This document shows positions 15,819-24,312 of a stretch of DNA of 24,388 nucleotides, one piece after another; position 1 is the stretch's first letter, and each line of letters starts with the position of its first letter. The translations under genes were made by a program, and so were the position numbers. The notes under the pieces are model-generated. The model was not told the DNA's origin. It worked only from the letters and a program-made list of their open reading frames with translations, and searched no databases. Source of the DNA: Flavobacterium sp. (GTDB lineage: Bacteria; Bacteroidota; Bacteroidia; Flavobacteriales; Flavobacteriaceae); contig JAGORP010000021.1 in NCBI GenBank assembly GCA_018062725.1, forward strand, positions 1 to 24,388, written 5' to 3'.

Positions 15819-16586
15819 ATGAAAAAACCTTTAATTTTAGTGACTAACGACGACGGAATTACCGCACCCGGCATTCAAGTATTGATCGATATTGTAAAAG
15901 AAATCGGAAGGGTAATCGTAGTAGCCCCCGACAGTCCACAAAGCGGCATGGGACACGCTATTACTGTTGACAACACCTTACACATTAATAAAATATCTAA
16001 CGATCATGAAACAATTGCAAAATACACCTCTTCCGGAACTCCTGCCGATTGTGTGAAAATTGCTAAAAATGAGATCATTAAAGAAAAAATTGACTTGTGT
16101 GTTTCAGGAATTAATCATGGCGGAAATTCCTCTATCAATGTATTGTATTCTGGTACCATGAGCGCAGCCATTGAAGCAGGCATCGAAGGTATTCCTGCCA
16201 TTGGGTTTTCGTTGGCCGATTTTTCATGGAAAGCCGATTTTGAACCCATACGCTCTTTTGTAAAACAAATCATTACAGAAGTCTTACAAAACGGAATACC
16301 GGAAGGTGTTGTTTTGAATGTGAATTTCCCAAAATTAAAAAAAGAAGACATCAAAGGAATTCGAATATGTCGTCAAGCCAAAGCTAAATATGTGGAGAAA
16401 TTTGACAAACGACAATCTCCATTTGGCAAAGAATATTATTGGTTGGCAGGCGCATTTGAATGTTTAGACAAAGGGAAAGACACCGATGTTTGGGCTTTAG
16501 AAAACGGTTATATTTCGGTAGTGCCCGTTCAATTTGATTTAACAGCCCATCACGCCATTCAACAACTTAATACTTGGAATTTATGA
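15819..16586 (+). CDS. surE: 5'/3'-nucleotidase SurE
   Basis: A 255-residue metal-dependent nucleoside monophosphate phosphatase of the SurE family. The start is the ATG at 15819, giving M-K-K-P-L-I-L-V-T-N-D-D-G; an in-frame TTG one codon earlier is unlikely to be used. The SurE metal-binding residues are visible: D11 and D12 in T-N-D-D-G, S42 in P-Q-S-G-M-G-H, and N99 in S-G-I-N-H-G-G-N. S-G-T-P-A-D-C-V and Y-S-G-T-M-S-A-A are further family motifs, and the length is normal. It removes phosphate from nucleotides in the cytoplasm and is linked to stationary-phase survival in other bacteria. Its TGA overlaps the next gene's ATG as ATGA, making it the first gene of a tightly packed surE-membrane protein-lpxB-comEC unit. 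Confidence 0.95.
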   Translation: MKKPLILVTNDDGITAPGIQVLIDIVKEIGRVIVVAPDSPQSGMGHAITVDNTLHINKISNDHETIAKYTSSGTPADCVKIAKNEIIKEKIDLCVSGINHGGNSSINVLYSGTMSAAIEAGIEGIPAIGFSLADFSWKADFEPIRSFVKQIITEVLQNGIPEGVVLNVNFPKLKKEDIKGIRICRQAKAKYVEKFDKRQSPFGKEYYWLAGAFECLDKGKDTDVWALENGYISVVPVQFDLTAHHAIQQLNTWNL

Positions 16587-16855
16587 GAAAAATAGATTTA
16601 TTAATAGGCACAATAATCGGATTTATATCGACTCTAATTGGAGTGTATCTTTTTTTAGAATTCAAAACCGAATATAATTTTTTAGAGGGTATTCAAGGCC
16701 TTAAACACCAAGGATTTTTAGGCAAACTAATCGCAATGGGCGCTGTTCTAAACTTGGGTGTATTCTTTTTATTGCTAAAATTAAACAAAGAACTTATGGC
16801 CAGAGGTGTAATTTTAGCCACCATTTTACTAACTGTTATTACACTTTTTGTATAG
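16583..16855 (+). CDS. Small three-helix membrane protein between surE and lpxB
   Basis: A 90-residue protein from the ATG at 16583, which overlaps the surE stop as ATGA; an ATG nine bases earlier would lie deeper within surE and is less likely. Three hydrophobic segments are visible (about residues 5-26, 45-66 and 73-90), separated by a hydrophilic loop with E-F-K-T-E-Y-N-F and a G-F-L-G-K-L motif. No named domain is recognised. Its stop codon abuts the lpxB start, so it is co-translated with lipid A genes, which hints at an inner-membrane role linked to lipid A or envelope synthesis; this is only guilt by association. Confidence 0.88.
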   Translation: MRKIDLLIGTIIGFISTLIGVYLFLEFKTEYNFLEGIQGLKHQGFLGKLIAMGAVLNLGVFFLLLKLNKELMARGVILATILLTVITLFV

Positions 16856-17977
16856 ATGAAGTATTATATTATAGCAGGCGAAGCCTCAGGAGATTTGCAT
16901 GGTTCCAACTTGATGAAAGCGATTTTAAAAGAGGATCAAACGGCAGAAATTAGATTTTGGGGTGGCGATTTAATGAAACAAGTCGGTGGTACTATCGTAA
17001 AACATTATCGCGAACTGGCTTTTATGGGGTTTGTAGAGGTCGTCATGAATCTGAAAACCATTATGCAAAACTTAAAATTTTGCAAAGCCGACATCCTGCA
17101 ATTCAAACCCGACGCCATTATATTCATTGATTACCCTGGCTTTAACATGCGTATTGCCAAATGGGCTAAAACATTGCAAATTCCAACTCATTACTATATT
17201 TCTCCACAAATTTGGGCTTGGAAAGAAAACCGAATCAAAGACATCAAACGTGATTTTGACCACATGTATGTGATTCTTCCGTTTGAAAAGGATTTTTACG
17301 AAAAAAAACACCATTATCCAGTAGATTTTGTTGGGCATCCATTAATTGATGCGATTCAAAATCGGACGAAAACTGATGTCGAACAGTTTAAAAAAGAAAA
17401 TAATCTTTCCGAAAAACCCATTATTGCCTTACTCCCGGGAAGTAGAAAGCAAGAAATTTCGAAAATGCTTTCTGAAATGCTTTCTGTAGTAACCGCTTTT
17501 CCAGAATATCAATTCGTTATTGCAGGAGCCCCTAGCCAAGAATATTCTTTTTACGAACAATTTTTATCGAATCAAAACATCAAATTTATTTCAAATAAAA
17601 CCTACGATTTATTGAGTGTTTCACATGCAGCCTTGGTTACTTCTGGAACAGCAACTCTAGAAACGGCATTATTTAAAGTTCCTGAAGTGGTCTTGTACAA
17701 AGGAAGTGCGATTTCCTACCAAATTGCAAAACGTATCATTACGTTAAAATACATTTCACTGGTTAATTTAATTATGGATGCACCTGTTGTTACCGAATTA
17801 ATTCAAAACGAATGCAACCCTAAAAACATAAAAAAGGAATTGGGTAAAATTTTGAATACAGAGCATCGCGAACAACTTTTAGCCGATTATAATCAATTAG
17901 AAACCAAATTAGGCGGTGTAGGTGCAAGTGAAAAAACAGCCAAATTAATTGTTACCAGTTTGAAAAACACACAATGA
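16856..17977 (+). CDS. lpxB: Lipid-A-disaccharide synthase
   Basis: A 373-residue GT19 glycosyltransferase that joins UDP-2,3-diacylglucosamine to lipid X, forming the tetraacyl disaccharide of lipid A at the inner membrane. Family features are the N-terminal Y-Y-I-I-A-G-E-A-S-G-D-L-H-G, F-M-G-F-V-E-V, D-Y-P-G-F-N, the Y-I-S-P-Q-I-W-A-W motif, V-G-H-P-L, L-L-P-G-S-R-K-Q-E-I in the nucleotide-sugar-binding half, and T-S-G-T-A-T-L-E. Length is normal and no key motif is missing. It starts directly after the small membrane protein and its TGA overlaps the comEC ATG by four bases (17974-17977), so all four genes of this plus-strand unit are likely translated together. Confidence 0.97.
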   Translation: MKYYIIAGEASGDLHGSNLMKAILKEDQTAEIRFWGGDLMKQVGGTIVKHYRELAFMGFVEVVMNLKTIMQNLKFCKADILQFKPDAIIFIDYPGFNMRIAKWAKTLQIPTHYYISPQIWAWKENRIKDIKRDFDHMYVILPFEKDFYEKKHHYPVDFVGHPLIDAIQNRTKTDVEQFKKENNLSEKPIIALLPGSRKQEISKMLSEMLSVVTAFPEYQFVIAGAPSQEYSFYEQFLSNQNIKFISNKTYDLLSVSHAALVTSGTATLETALFKVPEVVLYKGSAISYQIAKRIITLKYISLVNLIMDAPVVTELIQNECNPKNIKKELGKILNTEHREQLLADYNQLETKLGGVGASEKTAKLIVTSLKNTQ

Positions 17978-20019
17978 AGTTATACCAATTCCCGATTGTA
18001 AGAATTACTCTTTGCCTTATTGCTGGAATATTTTCAGCCTTTTATATCCGCCCAAGCCTTACAATTGCCTTCCTTGCCTTAGGAATATCACTTTTAGTAT
18101 GCGGTTATGCTTTTTACAAATCGAATAAGACATTTACGCCGAATTCATCCTTTGGCATGGCTTTATATTTGGTTTTCTTTTCCATTGGAATTACCACAAC
18201 GTTGCTTCACGATGAAAGCCTCCATCAAAATCATTATACACAAAGTGAAAGTAATTTTGATAAAGACCAAAACATACAGCTTATCATTCGTGAAAAGCTA
18301 AAAAACTCAGCCAAATACAACCGTTATTTTGCAGAAGTGGTTTCGATTGAAAACCAGGGCACTTGTGGAAAAATTCTTTTAAACATAAAAAAAGATTCGA
18401 TTGAAACTACGTTATCAGTTGGCAATCAATTATTGGTTTACGATCAGTTGCAAAAACATTTCAAACCCAACAATCCCAATCAGTTTGATTACGGAAAATA
18501 TTTAGAAATCAAAGGAGTACATGCACAAATTTACACCGATCCTACAGCTGTAAAAATTGGTAGCAAAATAGAAAAGGGCATCACTTTTTACACCGCTAAT
18601 TTCAGAAATACCATTATTCAAAATTTAGCAAAATCTGGTTTCAAAAAAGAAGAATTGGCCGTCGTTACTGCTTTGATACTGGGACAACAACAAGACATTT
18701 CACCTGAGGTGCTTCGCGATTATCAATATGCAGGAGCGGTACATATTTTATCGGTTTCAGGGCTTCATGTTGGCTTTATTTTACTTTTCATCTCCTTTTT
18801 ATTACAACCCATTCCGAATACAACCCTTGGTAACACTTCTAGATTACTCCTTACCATCGTTTCTTTGTGGCTGTTTGCTTTTGTTGCAGGACTAGCACCA
18901 TCGGTGGTGCGTTCGACGGTTATGTTTAGTTTTATTGCCATTGGAATGCATTTAAAAAGAGAAAACAACAGTTTTCACACTGCCATTGTTTCGTTATTTT
19001 TAATTCTGCTTTTCGAACCTATGTTTTTGTTTGACATCGGGTTTCAACTTAGTTATTTGGCTGTTTTCTTTATCCTTTGGTTACAACCCCTTTTAGACAA
19101 AGTTTGGCAACCTAGAAACAAAGTCCTTGGTTATTTCTGGAGTATTTTAACGGTTTCATTTGCGGCTCAAATAGGCACTTTACCTTTAAGTATTTATTAT
19201 TTTCATCAATTTCCGGGCTTGTTTTTCATTACCAATTTAGTACTTATTCCTTTTTTATCAGCTATCATGGCCTTAGGAACTTTACTAATGATTTTGGCGT
19301 ATTTCAATTGGATTCCGGAACTATTATCTAAATCGGTAGAAATTTTAATCACCTTAACCAATACGATTATTAGTAAAATTGCAGCGATTGAAAGTTTTGT
19401 ACTTCAAAACATTCCGCTTTCGTTTTCGATGATGCTCATTGGATATTTACTAATTATCAGTTGGACGATTTGGATAGAGAAACCAAAATTCAACAAACTT
19501 CTGTTTGCTTTAGGCAGCGTTCTTTTGTTTCAAACGATATTATTTACGACCAAATGGAATTCGGAAAACAATCGAGAATTTGTAGTGTTTAATGTGATGA
19601 AAAAATCCATTATCGCCATCAAAAACGGAAGTGCAATTGCCTTATATACTTCGGAAGAAATCGCGAAAAATTCATTTGAAGAACGTATGCTTCAAACGTA
19701 TGCGACAGCAAAATACTCTAAAATTGAAGTTATAAAACCCATAGTGAATACCTTTTTGTTTGCTCATAAAAAAATATTGTTAATCGACAGTACTTCGGCA
19801 TACAAAACTTCGATACAACCTGACATTGTAATTTTGAGTCAATCGCCAAAAGTAAATTTAGAGCGTTTGTTAGAAATTCAAAAACCCGAATTAATTATTG
19901 CAGATGCTTCGAATTACAAAAGTTATATTGCCCTTTGGAAACGAACTTGCTTGAAAAGAAAAATCCCTTTTCATAGTACTTACGAAAAGGGATTTTATAG
20001 TTTAAAAAATAAAATTTAG
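17974..20019 (+). CDS. comEC: ComEC/Rec2-type DNA-uptake channel protein with a degenerate C-terminal domain
   Basis: A 681-residue polytopic membrane protein. N-terminal membrane segments and a DUF4131-type soluble domain (about 30-185) precede the Competence channel domain (about 225-495), whose hallmark H-I-L-S-V-S-G-L-H-V-G is at 257-267. ComEC proteins carry single-stranded DNA across the inner membrane during transformation. The C-terminal soluble part (about 535-681) is much shorter than the usual metallo-beta-lactamase domain: the HxHxDH metal motif is absent, and where many relatives have H-H-G-S it reads L-S-Q-S-P. Channel function may persist while nuclease activity is probably lost. 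The last coding segment doubles as a hairpin terminator for the opposite strand. Its stop overlaps that of the convergent thioredoxin gene by four bases. Confidence 0.93.
   Translation: MKLYQFPIVRITLCLIAGIFSAFYIRPSLTIAFLALGISLLVCGYAFYKSNKTFTPNSSFGMALYLVFFSIGITTTLLHDESLHQNHYTQSESNFDKDQNIQLIIREKLKNSAKYNRYFAEVVSIENQGTCGKILLNIKKDSIETTLSVGNQLLVYDQLQKHFKPNNPNQFDYGKYLEIKGVHAQIYTDPTAVKIGSKIEKGITFYTANFRNTIIQNLAKSGFKKEELAVVTALILGQQQDISPEVLRDYQYAGAVHILSVSGLHVGFILLFISFLLQPIPNTTLGNTSRLLLTIVSLWLFAFVAGLAPSVVRSTVMFSFIAIGMHLKRENNSFHTAIVSLFLILLFEPMFLFDIGFQLSYLAVFFILWLQPLLDKVWQPRNKVLGYFWSILTVSFAAQIGTLPLSIYYFHQFPGLFFITNLVLIPFLSAIMALGTLLMILAYFNWIPELLSKSVEILITLTNTIISKIAAIESFVLQNIPLSFSMMLIGYLLIISWTIWIEKPKFNKLLFALGSVLLFQTILFTTKWNSENNREFVVFNVMKKSIIAIKNGSAIALYTSEEIAKNSFEERMLQTYATAKYSKIEVIKPIVNTFLFAHKKILLIDSTSAYKTSIQPDIVILSQSPKVNLERLLEIQKPELIIADASNYKSYIALWKRTCLKRKIPFHSTYEKGFYSLKNKI
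19960..19996 (-). terminator. Terminator hairpin encoded inside the 3' end of comEC
   Basis: AAAATCCCTTTTC (19960-19972) and GAAAAGGGATTTT (19984-19996) form a perfect 13 bp stem with an 11-base loop. On the minus strand it is followed by a long T-rich run (complement of about 19951-19963), and it lies 20 bases after the stop codon of the thioredoxin gene at 20016. On the plus strand the following sequence is poorer in T and the hairpin precedes the comEC stop codon, so it is assigned to the minus-strand operon. Confidence 0.75.
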
Positions 20020-20546
20020 CTTTTTACTTTTTGAATTTTATTCGGTTTCTTTTTGTTGGAAACATATTTGGCAATAATCTGATTTGCACCATCTAACCAA
20101 ACTGCTGGCCCACCAGCTACATATCCTGTACTTCCTAATTGTTCGAAATTTATTTTACCCTCTTTTTTTCCTGATTTTACAAACCACACTGTAGGATACC
20201 CTCTCACCCCGAACATTTGTTGCAACTGATCGTTTTGCGCTTTAATATTTTCAGGTTGTGCCGACCTACGAGGAAAATCTAATTCAACTAATACCACATT
20301 TTTTTTGGCCCAAGCTTCAAATTCAGGTGTTTTGAAAACTTCTTTTTGCAATCGAATGCACCAACCACACCAATCGCTACCAGTAAAAAACATAAAAATA
20401 GGTTTGTCTTGTTTTTGTGCAATTTCGGAGGCCACTTTCATATCGGTATGCCAAACTAATTTTTTTTCAACTTTAGGAGTTGTCGCTGCAAAACTCCACA
20501 CTAAAAAGGCTATTGCCAGTACAGAAAGGTATTTTGTTATTTTCAT
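20016..20546 (-). CDS. Exported thioredoxin-fold protein with CGWC motif
   Basis: A 176-residue protein with an N-terminal signal or membrane anchor (about residues 5-20, ending S-F-A-A) and a thioredoxin domain of the thioredoxin_7/DUF255-like type. The redox motif is S-D-W-C60-G-W-C63 in F-F-T-G-S-D-W-C. The cis-Pro loop follows as R-G-Y-P-T-V-W-F. CGWC motifs are typical of periplasmic thioredoxin-like reductases or isomerases. The C-terminus ends in a Lys-rich tail (N-K-K-K-P-N-K). It starts 3 bases after the stop of the next thioredoxin gene, so the two form one operon. Its stop codon overlaps that of convergent comEC by four bases, an arrangement without a conventional intergenic terminator. 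Confidence 0.92.
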   Translation of the reverse strand: MKITKYLSVLAIAFLVWSFAATTPKVEKKLVWHTDMKVASEIAQKQDKPIFMFFTGSDWCGWCIRLQKEVFKTPEFEAWAKKNVVLVELDFPRRSAQPENIKAQNDQLQQMFGVRGYPTVWFVKSGKKEGKINFEQLGSTGYVAGGPAVWLDGANQIIAKYVSNKKKPNKIQKVKS

Positions 20547-20549
20547 ATG

Positions 20550-21008
20550 CTAATTTTTTAATACTTTTAATAATTCATCGGGAGTTTTATATCCATCAAC
20601 TGTTGCTTGAACATTTCCTTTTTTATCTAAAATATACATCGAAGGATATCCTGGTACTTTTAAATGTTTTGTAAGTTCGTGTGCACTATTTCTGCCTTTT
20701 CTATTGGGATCATATCCTGGATTATCAAAAGCGGCCCCTTGATAGTTTACTTTTGAATTTCCTTCGGCATTAAACTTTACAGCATAGTAATTTTTGTTTA
20801 CATAGTCTACGACAGCAGGATCTTTAAATGTATTTTTATCCAACATTTTACAAGGACCACACCATTCGGTATAGACATCCATAAAAATTGGTTTTGCTAC
20901 TTTCTTTTGTTTTGCCAGAGCTTCTTCTAGTGACATCCAGTTAATGTCTTGCGCTTGAATGGAAAATGTTCCTAAGAATAAGAACAATCCCAACACAATA
21001 TTTTTCAT
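20550..21008 (-). CDS. Exported thioredoxin-fold protein with WCGPC motif
   Basis: A 152-residue protein with a signal peptide (MKNIVLGLFLFLGTFSIQAQ) and a single thioredoxin domain. The classical redox centre is E-W-C50-G-P-C53-K, and the cis-Pro loop reads V-P-G-Y-P-S-M-Y. Between them is an insert rich in Gly, Asn and Lys (about residues 85-115). A periplasmic thiol-disulfide role is expected; the substrate is unknown. It is the first gene of a two-gene operon with the CGWC thioredoxin, suggesting the two cooperate or act on related substrates. It begins 50 bases after the upstream POT transporter gene and could be co-transcribed with it, as no terminator is visible in that gap. Confidence 0.92.
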   Translation of the reverse strand: MKNIVLGLFLFLGTFSIQAQDINWMSLEEALAKQKKVAKPIFMDVYTEWCGPCKMLDKNTFKDPAVVDYVNKNYYAVKFNAEGNSKVNYQGAAFDNPGYDPNRKGRNSAHELTKHLKVPGYPSMYILDKKGNVQATVDGYKTPDELLKVLKN

Positions 21009-21058
21009 CTTATTTCCTTTTATAAATAGTTAACAAAAACAATGCCGAAATTACTAAA

Positions 21059-22564
21059 TTATTTCACGTCTTGCATTAGTTTTTTAACCAATGGTGAAAT
21101 AGCGATTAATACGACTCCTGCAATTAAGGCATAAATGGCTAGTTGTTGGTATCCATCAGCGTAGGTGTTAAGCTTTTCAAGATTGGAAGCGTTTTCAGAT
21201 GCTTCGGCAATCCCTGCCCCTAATAAACCAGCAAAATACTGACCGTAGGCACTTGCCAAAAACCACATTCCCATAATTACCGCTTGGGTCTTTTGCGGAG
21301 ATAATTTTGTCATTGCACTCATACCAATTGGTGATAAACACAACTCTCCGAAAGTGATGATAAACCAACCAAAGGTAAATAAATCTAAAGATGTTTTTCC
21401 TGTCGCATCGGCAAAGAATTTCGTATAGTAAAATATCCAAAAACCGCCTGCAAGGAATAAGAAAGCAATTCCGAATTTTACAACCGTATTGGGTTCAATT
21501 TTCTTTTTAGCCATCCAAATCCACACTACTCCAATTAAAGCAGCAAAAACAATCACAAATAAGGAATTCGCCGAGTTATTAACCCCATTCGGATCTAATT
21601 TTATTCCTAAAACCGTATCTTTTAAATTTCCGGAAGCGAATAAACTTAAAGAGCCACCACTTTGTTCAAAAAATGCCCAGAAGAAAATCGAAAAAATAAT
21701 AAAAACCAGAGCGGCTAATAATTTTTTATTTTCTGTGGCTGAAAAATTCTTCATTTCATAGAACAAATACAAAATAGAAGCGGGTCCAATGATCATCATA
21801 AAATAATCGGTATACACCGTATTCGCGACCATCAAAATGATTACTGGTACTATAGCTAACGAACCGATAAAGGTGATTATTTCTAATGTTTTACGTTTAG
21901 AAGACTCCAAATGCGCTAAAGGTGATAATCCAATTTCACCTAAACTTTTTTGCGTTTGAGTAAACGTTAATAAACTTATAATCATAACTATCGCTGCAAA
22001 ACCGAAGGCATAATTCCAACGTAAATGTTCAGGTACAAAAGAAGCCCAAAGGTTACCGTTGGCAACTGCAATACAAATATACCCCCCGATTAAAGCGCCT
22101 AAATTTACACCGGCATAAAACAACGAGAATCCGGCATCACGACGCACGTCGCCATCTTTATACAATTGTCCCACCATGGAAGAAATATTAGGTTTAAAAA
22201 AACCGGTTCCTACGATGGTAAAACCAATTCCAATGAAGAAGAGATTTTTAGGATCGATAGAAAGGATGACACTTCCAACAATCATTAACAAACCGCCCCA
22301 AAAAAGCGATTTTCGTAATCCAAGTATTTTATCGGCAAACAATCCCCCAATAAAAGTGAAAGCATATACCCAAGCTTGAGTAGCCCCATATTGAAGATTA
22401 GCTGTTTTTTCATCCATCATTAATTGGCTTACCATAAAAACAGCCAACATACCACGCATGCCGTAGAAACTAAAACGTTCCCACATTTCACTAAAAAATA
22501 AATACCAAAGTTGTTTAGGATACTTCCCTTTAAAATTCTGAATTTCTTCTATTGTTGTAGCCAT
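21059..22564 (-). CDS. POT-family proton-coupled peptide transporter (first copy)
   Basis: A 501-residue inner-membrane transporter of the proton-dependent oligopeptide (PTR2/POT) family, which imports di- and tripeptides with protons. The proton-coupling motif ExxERF is present as E26-M-W-E29-R30-F-S-F-Y-G in the first membrane helix. The second PTR2 signature appears as F-Y-A-G-V-N-L-G-A-L-I-G-G, and F-K-P-N-I-S-S is also typical. Around 12-14 hydrophobic segments are visible, a normal complement. The start codon lies one base after the stop of the next POT gene upstream, so the two are surely co-transcribed and probably translationally coupled. The thioredoxin genes follow on the same strand. 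Confidence 0.95.
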   Translation of the reverse strand: MATTIEEIQNFKGKYPKQLWYLFFSEMWERFSFYGMRGMLAVFMVSQLMMDEKTANLQYGATQAWVYAFTFIGGLFADKILGLRKSLFWGGLLMIVGSVILSIDPKNLFFIGIGFTIVGTGFFKPNISSMVGQLYKDGDVRRDAGFSLFYAGVNLGALIGGYICIAVANGNLWASFVPEHLRWNYAFGFAAIVMIISLLTFTQTQKSLGEIGLSPLAHLESSKRKTLEIITFIGSLAIVPVIILMVANTVYTDYFMMIIGPASILYLFYEMKNFSATENKKLLAALVFIIFSIFFWAFFEQSGGSLSLFASGNLKDTVLGIKLDPNGVNNSANSLFVIVFAALIGVVWIWMAKKKIEPNTVVKFGIAFLFLAGGFWIFYYTKFFADATGKTSLDLFTFGWFIITFGELCLSPIGMSAMTKLSPQKTQAVIMGMWFLASAYGQYFAGLLGAGIAEASENASNLEKLNTYADGYQQLAIYALIAGVVLIAISPLVKKLMQDVK

Positions 22565-22565
22565 A

Positions 22566-24224
22566 TTAATTAATTCCTTTTTCTTTCATTACTTTATTAA
22601 GTTGTTTCAATAAGGCAAACATTAATAAGGTTGCAAACATCAGCAATCCAAAATTTACCCAAAAGAAGTTCGATTTGTCATCGTATTTATCCCACATAGA
22701 AGCCAAAACTCCTGACAGTTTATTTCCAATTGAAGTCGATAAAAACCATCCTCCCATCATTAAGGAAGTAATATTTCTTGGGCTTAATTTGGAAACGACA
22801 GAAAGTCCCATTGGTGATAATAACAATTCTCCAATAGTAATGACCCCATAATTAGCAAACAACCAAAGTACAGATACTTTTTCGGAACCATTTTGTCCAG
22901 CCTTAACGGCTAAAACCATTACTAATACCGATAAAGCAGAGATTAACAATCCGAAAGCAATTTTTGTTGGTGTAGAAGGTTCTTTTTGACGGCTTCGAAG
23001 AAAAGTAAAAAACGCAACAATTAGTGGTGTTAATGCAATGACCCAAAACGGATTAATGGATTGACTCAAATTAGAAGCCCATACCGAAACTTTTGCGCCT
23101 TCTTCTGGCAATTTCTCGGGAGCAACATTTCTAAAATATAAAGGATAATTTACTTCTTTAATTACTTCACCATCTTTCTTTTGAATTCGGAATGCCTTAT
23201 CATACAAGGCTACAGAATCTTTTTTGTATTCTAATTCTTTGGTTAGAAAAATATTATCTGTAACCGTTTTGGCAACGCCCGTCACTTCACGATCCGTATA
23301 TTTATCGCCCCAATTATTTAACGCAGAACCATTTAATTTGAAAACGGCCCAAAATAAAATCACAACCGCAAAAATAGCCAATAAAGCACCGATAGGACGT
23401 TTGTCGTCTTCTTTGGCTTTAAAATACAAACTGGAATAAAACAATACAACTGGAATACAAGCAAAAATAAAGGCATCAGTACTATCAGAACCAAAAATAG
23501 CACTATCTAAATTTGTATCGGAAGCCACTCCTTTAATCAACCATCCTATAATTCCGAAAACCACCGATGGCAACAAGATAAACATCACTATTTTCCAAAA
23601 CGGCATATCTCCTTCTTGCGTTCCTTTTTTCTCTGTTTTATCCCCATAATGCTTAGTTCCCAACATAAAAACGATTACTCCAATAAACATTCCGACTCCA
23701 GCAACAGAAAATGCCGCAGCCCAGCCAAATAGATTTTCGAAAACCGCTCCAAAAAAATTACAAATAAAAGCACCAACATTTATTCCCATGTAGAAGATGT
23801 TATAACCTTCATCTTTTTTGGCTTTGTATTGATCGTCATTGTAAAAATTACCTAATAAAGTTGAAATATTAGGCTTAAAAAAACCATTTCCAACAATAAC
23901 CAGAGTCATGGCCACATATAGCATAGGAAGATTATGAATTCCCATCATTAAATAGCCGGCTCCCATCATAATTCCTCCTGAAATTATAGACGTTCGATAC
24001 CCTAAATAGCGATCCGCTACCAAACCTCCAATAAAAGGAGTTAAGAATACTAAGGCGATAAATGTTCCGTACAAATCAGAGGCTTCGGCTTCGGTCATAG
24101 CGAAACCCGTTTCTACATCTTTAAGGTAAAGGGTAAAGATTCCAATCATTAAATAATAACCGAAACGTTCCCACATTTCAGATAAAAACAAGAAAGGCAA
24201 GGCCTTAGGATGCGATTTCCACAT
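22566..24224 (-). CDS. POT-family peptide transporter with an extra soluble loop (second copy)
   Basis: A 552-residue paralogue of the adjacent POT transporter. ExxERF is kept as E16-M-W-E19-R20-F-G-Y-Y, but the usual final Gly of ExxERFxYYG is Leu here. The second signature reads F-Y-M-G-I-N-V-G-A-F. Between two membrane segments (about residues 295-390) lies a long hydrophilic stretch containing W-G-D-K-Y-T-D-R-E-V-T-G and K-D-G-E-V-I-K-E-V, absent from the neighbouring copy, which accounts for its extra length; by topology it probably faces the periplasm. An upstream terminator (24249-24281) separates it from a third POT gene, so it probably has its own promoter in the 24225-24312 gap, though none is clear by eye. 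Confidence 0.94.
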   Translation of the reverse strand: MWKSHPKALPFLFLSEMWERFGYYLMIGIFTLYLKDVETGFAMTEAEASDLYGTFIALVFLTPFIGGLVADRYLGYRTSIISGGIMMGAGYLMMGIHNLPMLYVAMTLVIVGNGFFKPNISTLLGNFYNDDQYKAKKDEGYNIFYMGINVGAFICNFFGAVFENLFGWAAAFSVAGVGMFIGVIVFMLGTKHYGDKTEKKGTQEGDMPFWKIVMFILLPSVVFGIIGWLIKGVASDTNLDSAIFGSDSTDAFIFACIPVVLFYSSLYFKAKEDDKRPIGALLAIFAVVILFWAVFKLNGSALNNWGDKYTDREVTGVAKTVTDNIFLTKELEYKKDSVALYDKAFRIQKKDGEVIKEVNYPLYFRNVAPEKLPEEGAKVSVWASNLSQSINPFWVIALTPLIVAFFTFLRSRQKEPSTPTKIAFGLLISALSVLVMVLAVKAGQNGSEKVSVLWLFANYGVITIGELLLSPMGLSVVSKLSPRNITSLMMGGWFLSTSIGNKLSGVLASMWDKYDDKSNFFWVNFGLLMFATLLMFALLKQLNKVMKEKGIN

Positions 24225-24248
24225 AATTTAAATGGTTTATTTGGTGTA

Positions 24249-24281
24249 AAAATAAAAAAGCCCGAAACCGAAGTTTCGAGC
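24249..24281 (-). terminator. Rho-independent terminator of the third POT gene
   Basis: GCCCGAAAC (24260-24268) and GTTTCGAGC (24273-24281) pair with one mismatch on the plus strand. On the minus strand the same site forms a G-T wobble within a 9 bp stem capped by a TTCG loop, a very stable tetraloop in RNA, followed by a T-rich run (complement of 24249-24259). It lies 31 bases after the stop at 24313. Confidence 0.85.
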
Positions 24282-24312
24282 TTGAAAGATATAAAAATAT
24301 TTTTTAATAGAT

